Shown one piece after another: positions 30,001-39,498 of a stretch of DNA of 64,000 nt. The position numbers and the translations under genes were made by a program. This DNA is from Salminus brasiliensis. Its lineage: Eukaryota > Chordata > Actinopteri > Characiformes > Bryconidae. The notes below the pieces were generated by a model, which was given only the letters and a program-made list of their open reading frames with translations, ran no database searches and was not told where the DNA came from. The DNA lies in NCBI RefSeq assembly GCF_030463535.1, contig NC_132881.1, positions 43,061,344 through 43,125,343 on the forward strand. Reading direction: 5' to 3'. Positions within the stretch are counted from its first letter, which is position 1; the number at the start of each line of letters is the position of its first letter.

Positions 30001-30954
30001 CTAGCACTGTTTAATTCTCACTCATGTGTTTTTCTAATGGTCATCTATTTCGCAGCCTAAGAATGACCATGTTGATGTCATCACAAGTGCATCACAGGAG
30101 CGCAAGTTTCCAAATCATTAATTTGTTCGAAATTTCCCTTTCCCTGCCAATCAACCTACCTGTTTGTAGCTCCCCATAGCACTAGCAATGCTCCTGCCAC
30201 TAAGAGGGTAAGGACTTAACACCAGCTCTTTTGGACCTACAAAAATTGCAAATTTCGGAAAGTGCCTCGATTCCTCCCCACTAGCTTTTTTAGCTTTTTA
30301 CTTGTTGCTCCTGCTAGTGGTGTACCCCAAGGCTCAATTTTAGGTCCTGTGCCGTGGCCTGTGCCGGCCAACATCACTTTAAGAGTGATGAGGTGGAGAC
30401 AGTGCCCTCTATCCACCCGGAGAGAGGATGGTCAGTTGTGCTCTCTCAGACTCTGGCTGCCGATGGCAAAATGAAATGGTTTGATATTCGATATCGCGAT
30501 CCCAGGTAGCATAGTAGTAGCACATTAGGCTGCTGAGCCACTCCGTGCCCTGCTAAACCATTCGTTACCTCCCTCCCCTTATGTAAGCCCGTCCCTGCCA
30601 ATAATTAATTAATTATTACAATTTTGACTGGTTTTGTCAACAGAATGGCATATTTTGACATTTTTATTTGTACATTGTACAATGTACATTTTTAATCATT
30701 TTAACCCATTTAGCAGAATTAAGACCGTTCAGAATCATCATGATAATGACTGAAGCTGTATATAATGAACTCTGACTGTGTAATAACAATGTACTAATCC
30801 ATTTACTCTTTTCATTCTTCATTTACAGATCACGGATCTAAAGATATCAAAATGCCCAGAATGTGAAACCTTCCCAGTGGTCAACTCCACAGTATTCCTT
30901 AAAATGATGGGGGAATTTCTTCAGAAGCTGCCATTAAGTAACGACTGTAATTAG
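12637..30954 (+). CDS. il15: Interleukin-15, seven proposed coding exons
   Basis: Proposed exons are 12637-12711, 15055-15123, 19136-19178, 27268-27364, 28697-28738, 29855-29989 and 30829-30954 (TAG). The last five join in one frame. They read through a hydrophobic stretch ([17 protein letters not shown]), [45 protein letters not shown] and [20 protein letters not shown] to LPLSNDCN. The four-helix layout, paired cysteines, CxxCE motif and short C-terminal helix match IL-15, a cytokine for T and NK cells that is presented by IL15RA. Exon 1 encodes [18 protein letters not shown], a hydrophobic leader. The junction of exons 2 and 3 is unresolved: exon 2 ending at 15123 leaves phase 0, while exon 3 needs phase 1. 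A weaker donor at 15094/15095 would fit. Synteny with ZNF330 and INPP4B agrees with the identity. Confidence 0.88.
13680..14522 (+). repeat. GGTCATGCTGGT minisatellite in IL15 intron 1
   Basis: Short units such as 'ggtcatgctggttgacc' are arranged in longer blocks of about 86 and 145 bp. For example, 'gtgtggtcattcttgtag' recurs near 13920, 14005, 14150 and 14236. Units mix direct and inverted forms (ggttgacc / accagc). The array resumes after a transposon insertion at 14862 and fades by about 15000, just before exon 2. Confidence 0.88.
14523..14861. mobile_element. Non-autonomous hAT element, 339 bp, with 8-bp duplication
   Basis: It starts 'cagagccggcccaag' and ends 'cttgggccagccctg', forming a 15-bp terminal inverted repeat. 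Perfect 8-bp direct repeats ATGGTCAC flank it at 14515-14522 and 14862-14869. Terminal CAG/CTG and an 8-bp duplication are diagnostic of the hAT superfamily. The interior is non-coding and contains subterminal 'gcttagggcccca' near each end. It interrupts the intronic minisatellite. Confidence 0.9.
15682..15885 (+). repeat. SINE-like tail with (CA)n
   Basis: The phrases 'tgtacagcgaaatgtgtcc', '(c)cgcatttaac', 'ggggcagtgagtacacac' and 'gagcggtgggcagccaact' are shared with 32230-32395. A reversed piece occurs at 36005-36050. The module is a dispersed teleost retroposon part with an internal CA microsatellite. No polymerase III box is recognised in this copy. Confidence 0.65.
16575..19000 (-). 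mobile_element. Cluster of decayed Tc1/mariner transposons
   Basis: At least two overlapping remnants on the minus strand carry transposase traces. One has [20 protein letters not shown] followed by GGGGIML (18111-18250). The other has [26 protein letters not shown] and QSPDLNPIN (18640-18890). These are the DDE-transposase middle and SPDLNP motifs. Duplicate stretches such as 'tccacaccaaactccc' occur at 17980 and 18722. The right flank of the first copy ends 'caatacttttgtccatat', the same end as the short MITEs in this window, so it may be their autonomous relative. Frames are broken throughout. Confidence 0.78.
19136..19178 (+). CDS. il15: IL15 exon 3 (signal-like segment)
   Basis: Only the frame that gives [13 protein letters not shown] joins the downstream exon as [14 protein letters not shown]. 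The acceptor is 'tttacacag' and the donor 'gtaaga'. The exon contains two in-frame ATGs, and from either one the product would begin with a plausible short signal peptide ending near VDAHA. Mammalian IL15 is known to have long- and short-leader isoforms. Confidence 0.7.
19857..20220 (-). repeat. LINE reverse-transcriptase scrap in dispersed repeat
   Basis: On the minus strand, [11 protein letters not shown] is a typical non-LTR reverse transcriptase motif. The following 200 bp ('ttatccttgaggtaagaacag', 'acactgcaactccaatat') recur at 33893-34130. A plus-strand piece with [14 protein letters not shown] is at 30310-30345. Only about 15 codons of the enzyme remain in each copy. Confidence 0.6.
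20990..21240. repeat. Dispersed repeat, copy 1
   Basis: It shares 'cacattgccacag', 'cctagcatttgg', 'ttttgactggtactg' and intervening order with 24690-24880. No terminal repeats or coding region were recognised. It lies in the IL15 intron between exons 3 and 4. Confidence 0.55.
21552..22025 (+). mobile_element. MITE family A
   Basis: The left end is 'cactatgtggacaaaagta', followed by the family's ordered internal phrases (tactgtccagg, gctgtgaggatttg, tcattgcagagaacagag, ctttatacccctct, gagagtcctattctattgg). The right end is degraded. Non-coding. Confidence 0.8.
22276..22490 (+). mobile_element. tRNA-derived SINE
   Basis: A B-box-like GGTTCGATTCC lies at 22334-22344, with an A-box-like 'tggcgcaacaga' about 50 bp upstream. 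The tail 'gtcgctctggataagat...gctaaatgccataaatgtaaatg' is typical of teleost SINEs. Another copy is on the minus strand at 57455-57660. Confidence 0.82.
22982..23522 (-). mobile_element. MITE family A, near full length
   Basis: Both ends are present. The plus-strand left end is 'tatatgtccagatgtttgtgg' and the right end 'gtcccaatacttttgtcaat', matching the termini of the plus-strand copy at 58921-59413. At about 540 bp it is one of the most complete copies. Non-coding. Confidence 0.82.
24405..24595 (-). repeat. Duplicate of 23475-23640 including MITE end
   Basis: The order 'acaatgaac..caggt', 'cccaatact', 'tggatccag...gatccaccccacctga' and 'cttcagcc' follows 23475-23640 closely. The duplicated unit includes both the MITE terminus and its flank, so it arose by copying a larger block, not by a fresh insertion. 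Confidence 0.65.
24690..24885. repeat. Dispersed repeat, copy 2
   Basis: It is related to 20990-21240 through shared ordered phrases including 'cctagcatttgg' and 'ttttgactggtactg'. No coding region is seen. Confidence 0.55.
25288..25705 (+). repeat. Direct repeat 'ttggggagggggtgtttta'
   Basis: About 80 bp from 'attagcatgttggggaggg' to 'ttatttcttccagcagag' at 25288-25370 recurs at 25625-25705 with few changes. The block between them is itself duplicated at 26768-27023. This is a nested local duplication inside the IL15 intron. Confidence 0.8.
25371..25620 (+). repeat. Local segmental duplication, copy A
   Basis: The segment starts 'ctccatactgacttctgtat' and matches 26768-27023 with roughly one difference per 20 bases. 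It includes the terminal 'cccaatacttttgtccatat' of a MITE. Confidence 0.85.
26768..27023 (+). repeat. Local segmental duplication, copy B
   Basis: This is the second copy of 25371-25620. It lies about 245 bp upstream of IL15 exon 4, so the duplication has changed sequence close to that exon's acceptor. Confidence 0.85.
27268..30954 (+). CDS. il15: IL15 mature cytokine exons 4-7
   Basis: This is the securely read part of IL15. 27268-27364 encodes helix A ([17 protein letters not shown]) after the signal end. 28697-28738 gives [14 protein letters not shown]. 29855-29989 gives the DCSSKLLYC helix and an insert, [16 protein letters not shown]. 30829-30954 gives CPECE, one NST glycosylation site and the last helix. 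All four junctions are AG/GT and in phase, and together they encode about 133 residues. Confidence 0.92.
28335..28627 (+). mobile_element. MITE family A, truncated
   Basis: The right end 'ggggtgtccacaaacatttgg' followed by 'acatatagtg' is intact, while the left third is missing. It sits immediately upstream of IL15 exon 5. Confidence 0.75.
28910..29631. mobile_element. hAT-like non-autonomous element, ~720 bp
   Basis: The ends are 'agggatgcccatgcc' and 'atcaggacatccctaa'. The 8-bp direct repeat CAGTATTT flanks at 28902-28909 and 29632-29639. The end is shared with the ZNF330 intron element at 2285-2819. A subregion near 29157 duplicates 28147-28195 ('cccattcagaacc', 'gtggaggcta'). Non-coding. 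Confidence 0.7.
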
Positions 30955-31390
30955 CACACTCATTTTCACTCCACAGCCTTGATGTAAATAAGCTCTTTGT
31001 ACCTTTAGCATGTATTCCAGATAGACTGTTAAGTGTATTAAAGTCAATATTTATGAACTTATGACTTTATGAACTAACCTCTATTGTACACTTCCTACTT
31101 CTAACCTCAGGTCAAATGTGTTCAAATTCGATCCATTTTGGATGATTTTTGTATATATTTTTTATATTTTAACGGACTCCTTCTGTAAATATTCCATTCA
31201 GTTGAATGTAGAGAAATTAAGAAGCTAAAGAAGAAGTGTCAGACTTAGTGCTGATCTTCCAGAACTGTTTAGACCTGGGTTAATGGTAAATACCCTTCAA
31301 TGGTAAATACCCTTTGGTGGAGTGTGTTCCATAGAAATGAGGAAATGTTGGTTAAGCTGGAATAAGCTTTTCTGTCTCTTTCTATGTGAC
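30955..31390 (+). other. IL15 3' UTR and spacer
   Basis: AT-rich sequence follows the IL15 stop, with several ATTTA-type motifs (for example 'atatttatgaac'). These could confer mRNA instability. No clear AATAAA was identified, so the 3' end of the transcript is uncertain. Confidence 0.45.
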
Positions 31391-32723
31391 GGTATCAAGC
31401 CTGAAACGTACCCAAGCTACTACATGCTACTGCATGCTATTGACAACAAGAGGCAATGCGACTGAGCTCTATGGCACCTGCCGCATCTCTACAGGGTTGA
31501 GATGGACATGCGGTAGATATATAGAGCATGCACTGACGCCACATTCCCACTGGAACACGCCCCCTTTGACCACTCAGACCTAGTGGCAAAATGTTCTGCA
31601 ACACAGCTGCAGCGTTTATTAGAGAAAACGGCCAAAACTGAAGCAATCTGCTCCAGTTAAAGGAGGTTGGACTCGACAGCGATCTATCCAGATGACCAAA
31701 GAACCAATGCGCCATGGACTGCGATGTGTAGCCAGGAAGGTCTAGCTAACTGAGGTTCAAATCACGTGGAGTAAATGGTCTTAGGGGTAGTTTGATTGTT
31801 TTCAGGCTCGGGTTCATGTGGTTTACTTGTGTTCCCTTTCAATCAAACTTAGCATGTCGCTAAACTTTTCCCCTTACCTGTTTTAAGAGCGTGAATTTAA
31901 TGAACTGCGAGCTTCAACACAATTCGGTGCCTGGACCCCAGTCGTTTCTGTGAATTGCAGCAAATCCATTAGTAGATTTTAGCAATCTGTAAAAGGAGAG
32001 CTCTGGAGTTGCACAACAGCTGTGACATTCACACTGAAGAATGCTGCCACTCCCGCCATTGGTGATGTCACATGCATACCCTCTATTGCCTGGATACCAA
32101 AAAGTGATCATCCAGCTCCTAAAAACACTTATTTTTATCCTTCCTTATAATAGCTAGTAGTAAGCTAGCAATGCGAATGTGTGTTTAAAGGATAAAGGAT
32201 AAAGGTGCACGTATTCGTCACTGTACAGTGTGGACTGTACAGCGAAATGTGTCCTCCGCATTTAACCCATCTGGTAGTGAACACACACTCACACACACAC
32301 ATGTGTTAGGGGCAGTGAGTACACACACACACCCAGAGCGGTGGGCAGCCAACTCCAGCGCCCGGGGAGCAGAGAGGGTAAAGGGCCTTGCTCAAGTTTA
32401 GACGTACAGTGCATTTGCTCTGTGCTCTGCTCGAGCACCCGAGTGGTCATGAATGTTTGGGAGACTTCTTGTCAAATGTGCAGTGATGCATATGGACCAA
32501 TTTGTCGCGGTCACAATACGCACCCGTTGATCCTGGTTACTGTAGCTAATGAACCACATGTCCCAGAGCGACGTGGCGCCAGTCAGGTTTTTTTAAGCCG
32601 CCTTTGTGGCCGCAGGGGTGGGAGGGGGGGGGGGGGGGGGGGTGTATTAGGGCAGAGTTGTACATATGTAAGTGTACGTTTTAGCCAGTGCGGTCTCTTA
32701 GTTGCATGGTTACGTTTCAGGCT
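31391..32723. mobile_element. Candidate 1.3-kb inverted-repeat element
   Basis: 'atcaagcctgaaacgtaccc' at the left is the inverted copy of 'ggttacgtttcaggcttgat' at the right, with one mismatch. The interior contains the SINE-like tail at 32215-32400 and a poly-G run at 32624-32642, both probably later insertions or expansions. No transposase was recognised and no target duplication was defined. Confidence 0.5.
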
Positions 32724-33044
32724 TGATCCCAGGTTGTATGTGACATTGTTTGTTGTTCTGTAGCCTTAAGTATGTAAAGTACTCTCCTTATTCCATCCAA
32801 CAGTAAAACCAACAGTACAGTACTGTGCAAAAACCTAAGCATCTTGGAAATGTACGTTAGAAAGCTAATGTATGGGTGCTAAGCATTTGTTTGCTCAGAA
32901 AAATATTACATTTGAGTTAATACAACTAACATTTTTAATTTACCTTTCATTTGAACATGTATCTCCAGATTTGCAGTCAACTAGTACCTGCTTTATCTGA
33001 TCAGTCCTGACATCAGTGATACTGCTAAAATCACTGCCCTAGCT

Positions 33045-33171
33045 CGTGGATGTTCAATCTTATCCGCAAAGGGCCGCTGTCTTCAAACAACCGAGACCAT
33101 TTGCTTCAGCTTGGCTGGAATGGAAACCTGCAGACTTGCCAGCCCTTTGCGGATAAGATTGGACACTTCTG
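33045..33171. mobile_element. 127-bp MITE with 8-bp target duplication
   Basis: The terminal repeats contain 'caatcttatccgcaaaggg' and its inverse. CCCTAGCT directly flanks both sides (33037-33044 and 33172-33179). The size and the 8-bp duplication suggest a hAT-mobilised MITE. It is almost wholly stem sequence. Confidence 0.85.
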
Positions 33172-33797
33172 CCCTAGCTAAGGGCATCCAGGAAAAATTT
33201 GAAACCATCGAACTAGCTCAAAAGATACATATCTACCTTTCTAAAGACAATACACTTTTTTTGTTTGTGTTAAAACCAAACTTACTGCCAATATAAAGGG
33301 CTTTAAACATTTAGCTTCAGACACTTTGCTTTGTACAGTACTGTGTGTGTGTATAAACATTTATATATTAATATATTAAACTACAGGCAAAAAAATCGAT
33401 GAGACCGACTGCATATGGCAAGTTGAATGTTGTAAACAGCACTACATTCTGGGTTGCCTTGTTTTCCTAGAGAGAGTTGGCTCACTTTGTGTAGAGCATC
33501 AGTTAATGCTAGACCATGAGCTCATTCGGAAAAAGCTCGCTCAGGGGTAGGGGCAGGCAGGAGGTTTTCAGAACCAGTCTCTTCTGTAATATGATATCTG
33601 TACACTTCTTTACTGGCTGCTTCTACTGTATTAATAAACATGGTGCACCTTCTCACTCTCCTGCTGACAGATCTCCTCTATTGTGTGCATTATTTCAGCC
33701 TAATGCTCTGATCTACTCGACCCTCGTAAACTCATAAACAAAGACAGTTACATATATGGATATTTTGGTTATTTTATATATTTAATGCTTATCATAT

Positions 33798-33798
33798 A

Positions 33799-33867
<69 letters not shown>
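33798..33867. repeat. (TA)n microsatellite
   Basis: About 70 bp of TA repeat with one GTG interruption. Predicted peptides across it are artefacts. Confidence 0.97.
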
Positions 33868-33871
<4 letters not shown>

Positions 33872-33889
33872 ACAGTCATGTGAGAAAAA

Positions 33890-34135
33890 AAGAAACCTTA
33901 AAATTGAGCCTTGGGGTACACCACTAGCAGGAGCCACAGATAAAAACGAGTTTCCTGATTTCATAATTGTATTAATAATGTTCTATCCTTGAGGTAAGAA
34001 CAGAACCATGTTAAATAATTATTAATTATGTTTAACCTTCATAAATTGATCAGTTAATATTAGACATTTCTGTTTAACTATGCAGTGAAATATTGAAACA
34101 TCAGCTCCAACACTGCAACTCCAATATTTCACCTG
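33890..34135 (-). repeat. LINE-scrap dispersed repeat, second copy
   Basis: The minus strand reads [13 protein letters not shown], then follows the same 200-bp order as 19990-20220. It shares the same breakpoint near the reverse transcriptase motif, so the scrap moved as one unit. Confidence 0.65.
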
Positions 34136-34139
34136 ATAA

Positions 34140-34970
34140 TAAAAATGCACCCAATCAGTAATATATCAATATACTGATCTACCATAATATTAACACCACC
34201 TCATTGTTTCTAAACTCCCTGTCCATTATATCAGCTCCACTGACCACATAGGAGGTCTTACCATATAGAACTGTAGCTCTGTAACTACAGATTTTTATGT
34301 CCAGCCAACAGCATCCTCTGGGCAGCTTCCTGTGGGCACAGATGAAGGACTAGAGGATGACCAACAAAAACTGTGCAGATGAGCTTCTGCCTGTTATTTT
34401 ACATCTACAAGCTGGACCAACTAGGTATGGGTGTTTAATAGAGTGGACAGTGAGAGGACACAGTGTTTAAACCCTCCAGCAGCACTGCTGCATCTGATCC
34501 AGTCGTGCCACCTGCACAACACACACTACTAATGCAGCGCTGCAGTGTTGAGAATGACCCATCATCCAAATAATACCTGTTCTGTGGCAGTCCTGTGGGG
34601 TCCTGACCATTGAGAACCAGGGTAAAAGGAGGCTAACAGAGTACACTGAGAAACAGATGGATACAGTCTAGAGTTATAGAACTACACAGTGCTCCTACAT
34701 GGTGAGAGGAGCTGATGTAATGGGCAGAGTTCAATCCAGACCAGGGCTGGTTATAATTTTATGATATGACTATATTATAGATCTTCAGGCTAGCTCACAT
34801 GATCGCAGGAAGAACTCCTTTAGAGCTGGAGGAAGAAATCTTGGAAGGAACCAAGACTCAGGGGTTATACGTTTGATAAAGTCACCTGACAGGTGAGCAG
34901 ATATAATCAGTAGTAGTGCTGATAGTTAATGATCTGGAAGGGTTTCCAGATTGCTGGTCATCAGAAAATA
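34140..34970. other. Intergenic stretch with decayed DNA repeat
   Basis: The phrase 'ctaccataatattaacaccac' and the following 'ctccactgaccacataggag' look like a common teleost DNA transposon body. Terminal repeats could not be matched by eye. No gene was seen. Confidence 0.4.
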
Positions 34971-34973
34971 AAG

Positions 34974-35657
34974 CTTAGGTTTAGGTGTAGGAGGTTAGGT
35001 TTAGGTTAGGTTAGGGTTAGAATTAGGTTTAGGGGTAGGAGGTTAAGTTTAGGTTAGGTTAGAGTTAGGATTAGGTTTAGGTGTAGGAGGTTAAGGTAAA
35101 GGTTAGAATTAGGTTCAGCTGTAGGAGGTTAGGTTAAGGTTAGAATTAGATTTAGGTGTAGGAGGTTAAGTTAAGGTTAGGTTAAGGTTAGAATTAGGTT
35201 TAGGTGTAGGAGGTTAAGTTAAGGCTAGATTAAGGTTAGAATTAGGTTTAGGTGTAGGAGGTTAAGTTAAGGCTAGATTAAGGTTAGAATTAGGTTTAGG
35301 TGTAGGAGGTTAAGTTAAGGTTAGAATTAGGTTTAGGTGTAGGAGGTTAAGTTAAGGTTAGAATTAGGTTTAGGGGTAGGAGGTTAAGTTTAGGTTAGGT
35401 TAAGGTAAGAATTAGGTTTAGGTGTAGGAGGTTAAGTTAAGGTTAGAATTAGGTTTAGGGGTAGGAGGTTAAGTTTAGGTTAGGTTAAGGTAAGAATTAG
35501 GTTTAGGTGTAGGAGGTTAAGTTAAGGTTAGAATTAGGTTTAGGGGTAGGAGGTTAAGTTTAGGTTAGGTTAAGGTAAGAATTAGGTTTAGGTGTAGGAG
35601 GTTAAGTTAAGATTAGAATTAGGTTTAGGTGTAGGAGGTTAAGTTTAGGTTAGGTTA
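34974..35657 (+). repeat. Telomere-like GGTTAG minisatellite
   Basis: Units of about 37 and 48 bp alternate around 'aattaggtttaggtgtagg' and 'aggttaagttaaggttag'. The composition is dominated by GGTTA/GGTTTAG, close to the vertebrate telomere hexamer but not pure. About 16 units are present. It lies between IL15 and INPP4B. Confidence 0.92.
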
Positions 35658-35659
35658 CG

Positions 35660-37015
35660 GTTTGGTTTCTGTGTGTCTGGGTTATATTGGTACTTGGGTC
35701 TGTCTATATTAGGTACACATTGAATGAATACTGAAATGGCCAGTCATGGACCAGTCTTTGAAATGCAGTGGAAATTCAGAAGCTCTTAATAGTTCAGTGA
35801 AGGAAATAGAGGTGTTTCTGTTCCTTCTTGACTAACATGGAAGTATTAACTGTCCAGGTGAGGTCCTTCAACATATGGACACCTTTAGGAACTTGAAGCT
35901 GGACACTCGCTCCACATCAGCTCCATTGATGCATCTTGGGGTGTGAAGGAACAGCACTTTCTCCTCGTTCAGTGTTCATAGTTGAGGTGCCTCTCATCAA
36001 ATTACCTACCCCCTAATTGCTCCATGGGTGTAGAGTTGGCTGCCCACCAGTGTTTGAGCTTGTTTTTATTTGTTTAAGGCAACAATAAAAAGATTGCATC
36101 CGGATATGCTGTTTTAAGTTTGCATAAAGCAGCACAGAGTTTTTTCATTTCACAGAGTTCTGTCTGATTACAAATAAAAACAATGGCTTGCTGTGGTAAT
36201 GACGTAGATGCTAACGAGCTGCTGAAGCAGGAGAGATGGAGGTTGCTCTGGATTGGATGTGGTCGTTGTCTGACGTGTCGCAAGTGAAGGGAAATAAACT
36301 CGGAAATTTGATTTGAGATTTGAGCACCCGAGCGTCCAGACTGAGACACAGCTGTACCAATCAGATTGTAATCACATTTCAAACCACCTACAAATGTGGA
36401 TCTGATCTGCAAAAATTATCAGTCCAGTCAATCAAAAATCAACCGGAATACAGTCTTGATATGTTAGAAATCTGATTTGGGCTGGCAGTCTGAATATAAC
36501 CAAAGTGGCCCAAAAATCTAAAAATGTCAGATTCAGTGTTTTAACACATCTGTCACATACACCAACAAAGATTTGGATTTGGGCCATTTCCACCTGTGGT
36601 GTGAACAAAGCCTTGGTACATAACAAGCCTTTTTGCTAATATACAACATCATTCAGCTCTGATGGTTCACATGTTTTGATGTAATGGTTTGTAAGTGACC
36701 CATATTTGTTCTCAGTGTGAACACACCTCATCCCAGAAACAACCCTCATACACACATCATAATAACATAACCTCTATGATTTACATTCAATATAAACAAC
36801 AAGAACAAATGATTACCTTTAAAACAAAAGACCACCTTTAAAATGTCTTATTAATGGTTAAACATGTTTATCAGTGGTTACTAATAGGTAATAAACAACT
36901 TTATAACTTAAGCATTAAGCAGTTATAACATGGCAATAAAAACAAATACACTGAACCCACCTGCATACATAGTGTTAAATTAGTCAGAAATGATCATTTG
37001 GCCTCCATTAGGACA
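35660..37015. other. Intergenic spacer with repeat fragments
   Basis: 36005-36050 is a reversed piece of the SINE-like tail ('agttggctgcccacca'). 36230-36620 has repeated 'aatctgatt/aatcagatt' motifs of a decayed MITE. The 112-aa minus-strand frame here falls in that repeat and resembles no gene I know. Confidence 0.4.
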
Positions 37016-37017
37016 CT

Positions 37018-37243
37018 TAATAGACAAAAGTATTGGGACACCTGCTCAGCTTTTTTTGGAATGACTGTCTCTACTGCCCATGGAAGAAGACTTTTTACTA
37101 GATTTTGGAAGAGCATTGATGTGAGGATTTGATTGCATTGATTCAGAGACTAGATTATTACCCCTTCTCATCTCCAACTCTCCAACTCACCATCCACCCA
37201 AAAGTACTGGATGAAGCACCAACCATCATTCCAGAGAACAGGT
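37018..37243 (+). mobile_element. MITE family A, 5' part
   Basis: The left end 'gacaaaagtattgggacacc' and internal phrases are intact. The copy breaks at 'cattccagagaacag' and joins the dispersed repeat that follows. Confidence 0.75.
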
Positions 37244-37244
37244 A

Positions 37245-37640
37245 GTTTTCGTGTGGAGAAGGTGGATGAGCTAAAGGTGCACCTCCAAGAAGAAGGAATA
37301 GAGAGAACAACCAGCATTAAAACGACACTCATTTTTAAAAACTGCATTTGCAAAGTGTGGACCACGCCTGGTAGGTGAGGCAAGGAAGGAGAACTTGAGA
37401 AACTTGAGAACTTAAACAGGAAGCAAGTTGTTTCTGTTTGGGCCATTTCTCTACAGTGTTCCTGGAGTGTTTTTGTCACTAAGGCTTAACTAATGGCCCG
37501 ACTTTAGGAACAAATGCTGCACATAACACAAACAAATCTGACTTGACTTGACTTGACATCTCTGTTGCTGAACAGAAGGACAAACAGTTTTTAGAAGCAG
37601 TCAGAAGTAGAGAGAAGTATCTATGACAGAAGTGGACTTC
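37245..37640 (+). repeat. Unclassified dispersed repeat (family D)
   Basis: The first 170 bp match 39499-39665 ('gtgtggagaaggtgga', 'cagcattaaaacgacactc'). The last 200 bp match 41700-41960 ('tgtttgggccatttctc', 'cactaaggcttaactaatgg', 'agcagtcagaagtagagag'). Here the two halves are adjacent, while at 39499-41960 they are 2 kb apart. No coding region or terminal repeat was recognised. Confidence 0.75.
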
Positions 37641-39498
37641 TGGTGCCAATAGGTTTATACATCAACTAGGATGTTTACACACTTGAGTAGAAATGATTAA
37701 AAACTGAATCAATAAAGAAAGGATTTTTTTAGCATTGTTCTTATAATAAAAATTATGTCTACTTACATTGTGTCTATAAAATTGGCATTTTGGGTCATCT
37801 GTGTATTTCTTAAACATGAAGAGACCGAATGGAAGTTTGACATGGTGTCTGCTTATAGATGCCCTTCAACAAAACTTGCTTGTTATGCCATGAGAAGATG
37901 ACTCCTGATGTGCAAGCGCTGTAGCCAGAACAAGCTAAAAAAAAACGTTTTTTTAAGTTATTGACTCAAACACATTGATGGGGTCAGATTATATCAGTGA
38001 AATATGGTTTTGAGGTGGTAATCTGATCTGCTGTTTCCAGTATTTTGTTCTTTCCACATTCATAATTCATAGAGATCAGATCCTGGTCTGGTGTGACTGG
38101 ACATAACTGTCCGGCATTGCAAAGATGGCCATCGAGTGAACAAACTCAAACATAAGGACTCTGCATCCGACACAACCCAACAACTTCTTCTTCGCCTGTC
38201 ATCTGTAGCAAGACACCACCACATAGCATTATGGTATACATCAGAAGTTCTAGCGTACATCATCTTTACACTACATTTTGCAATGCATTATGGGTGTTCA
38301 ATAGTGAACTGTTCTGTTGAGATTTTGAACAATACTACAAAATGGCTTGTAACCAATATATAGTGAGTTAGGTCTGAAATATGGAGCAGTACTGAACGTG
38401 GCTAAAGTAAGAAGAGGAACCATGAAGTTCTGAGCTTTAACAGTAGAGATGAATATGGGCTCAGTATTTGGCAAGAGACATTTCATTATTCACGTTTTCA
38501 TTTGTGCTAAAACTGATTATTAACGTGTAAACTATTAGTAAGCACTATTACCCAAATATTAGGCCATTCATAAACATTAGGAGAGTAGCTGTGGCTCAGA
38601 CTAGTACTAAACAAACCAGCAGCTTGGATGCTAGGATGATTAAACAGAAGAACATTGAAGAACATTGAATAAAAAAGGTTCTGGGAGTATTACTATACTA
38701 CATACAGCACAAAATAGTGATGGTAAAATGGGCCTGGACAATAAAATGTGAACAATAAGCACTAATTCTTGCAAAAATTGGTGAATCCCTGCATGAACAT
38801 AGCCAGGCTTAACTGAGGCCAGCCTGGAAACCTCACTTCTGTTGAAACTTGGCTTCAGAGTAATGTGGTCATAACATAACAACTACAAGCACACTGTCAA
38901 ATACAAATTCAAAGAAGTTTCAGAGGTTCTGGTTTCCATGGATTTCAGTTTTCGAAGCAACAATGGGAAACCAGAAGAGATCCCCTTCCAAAGAAGTCCC
39001 AGCTTCCTTAGACAGAACAGCAAAGCAGAAATGACCAATCTCACAGCTGCAGAATCGGATGCTGGATGTAGTGCTGGATGATATGTCCCTCATACAGTCT
39101 GTAATACTGACCTATCATGCTATCGCTTTTCAGTTCTAGTGAATTATATGCAACATTAGCTTTTGATCCAAGAAGAACACAACATTCATGTTCCCGTCGG
39201 GTGCACCAGCTCAAATGGAAAAACAATGTGACTTTGACTGACTATCAAAAATCCTAGACCTCAATCCCAATCCCCAATCCTAAAAAGAGGCCTAATGCTA
39301 AACTTAGGTCACACACAAACTCATTTAGTTATTTAGTTGTGTTACCACATGTTAGAACATAAATAATGCAACTAACTGTATGTCCAATCCAAGTCTCCCA
39401 CTTGCAAATCCAGCTTTGTGTTGGCGTTAATATGCACTCATCTTCTAAATACGAAATTTCTGTACATGACTTAAAGGCAGCATTGGTGCCAGCTAGTT

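Noticed and set aside
32341..32763. 140-aa plus-strand open frame
   Set aside because: It runs through a SINE-like tail and a poly-G run, with no recognisable domain, and lies inside a candidate transposon.
36074..36412. 112-aa minus-strand open frame
   Set aside because: It falls in a decayed repeat with repeated 'aatcagatt' motifs; no family resemblance and no flanking exon.
37168..37479. 103-aa minus-strand open frame
   Set aside because: It spans a MITE fragment and dispersed repeat family D; the same sequence elsewhere in the window is not open.
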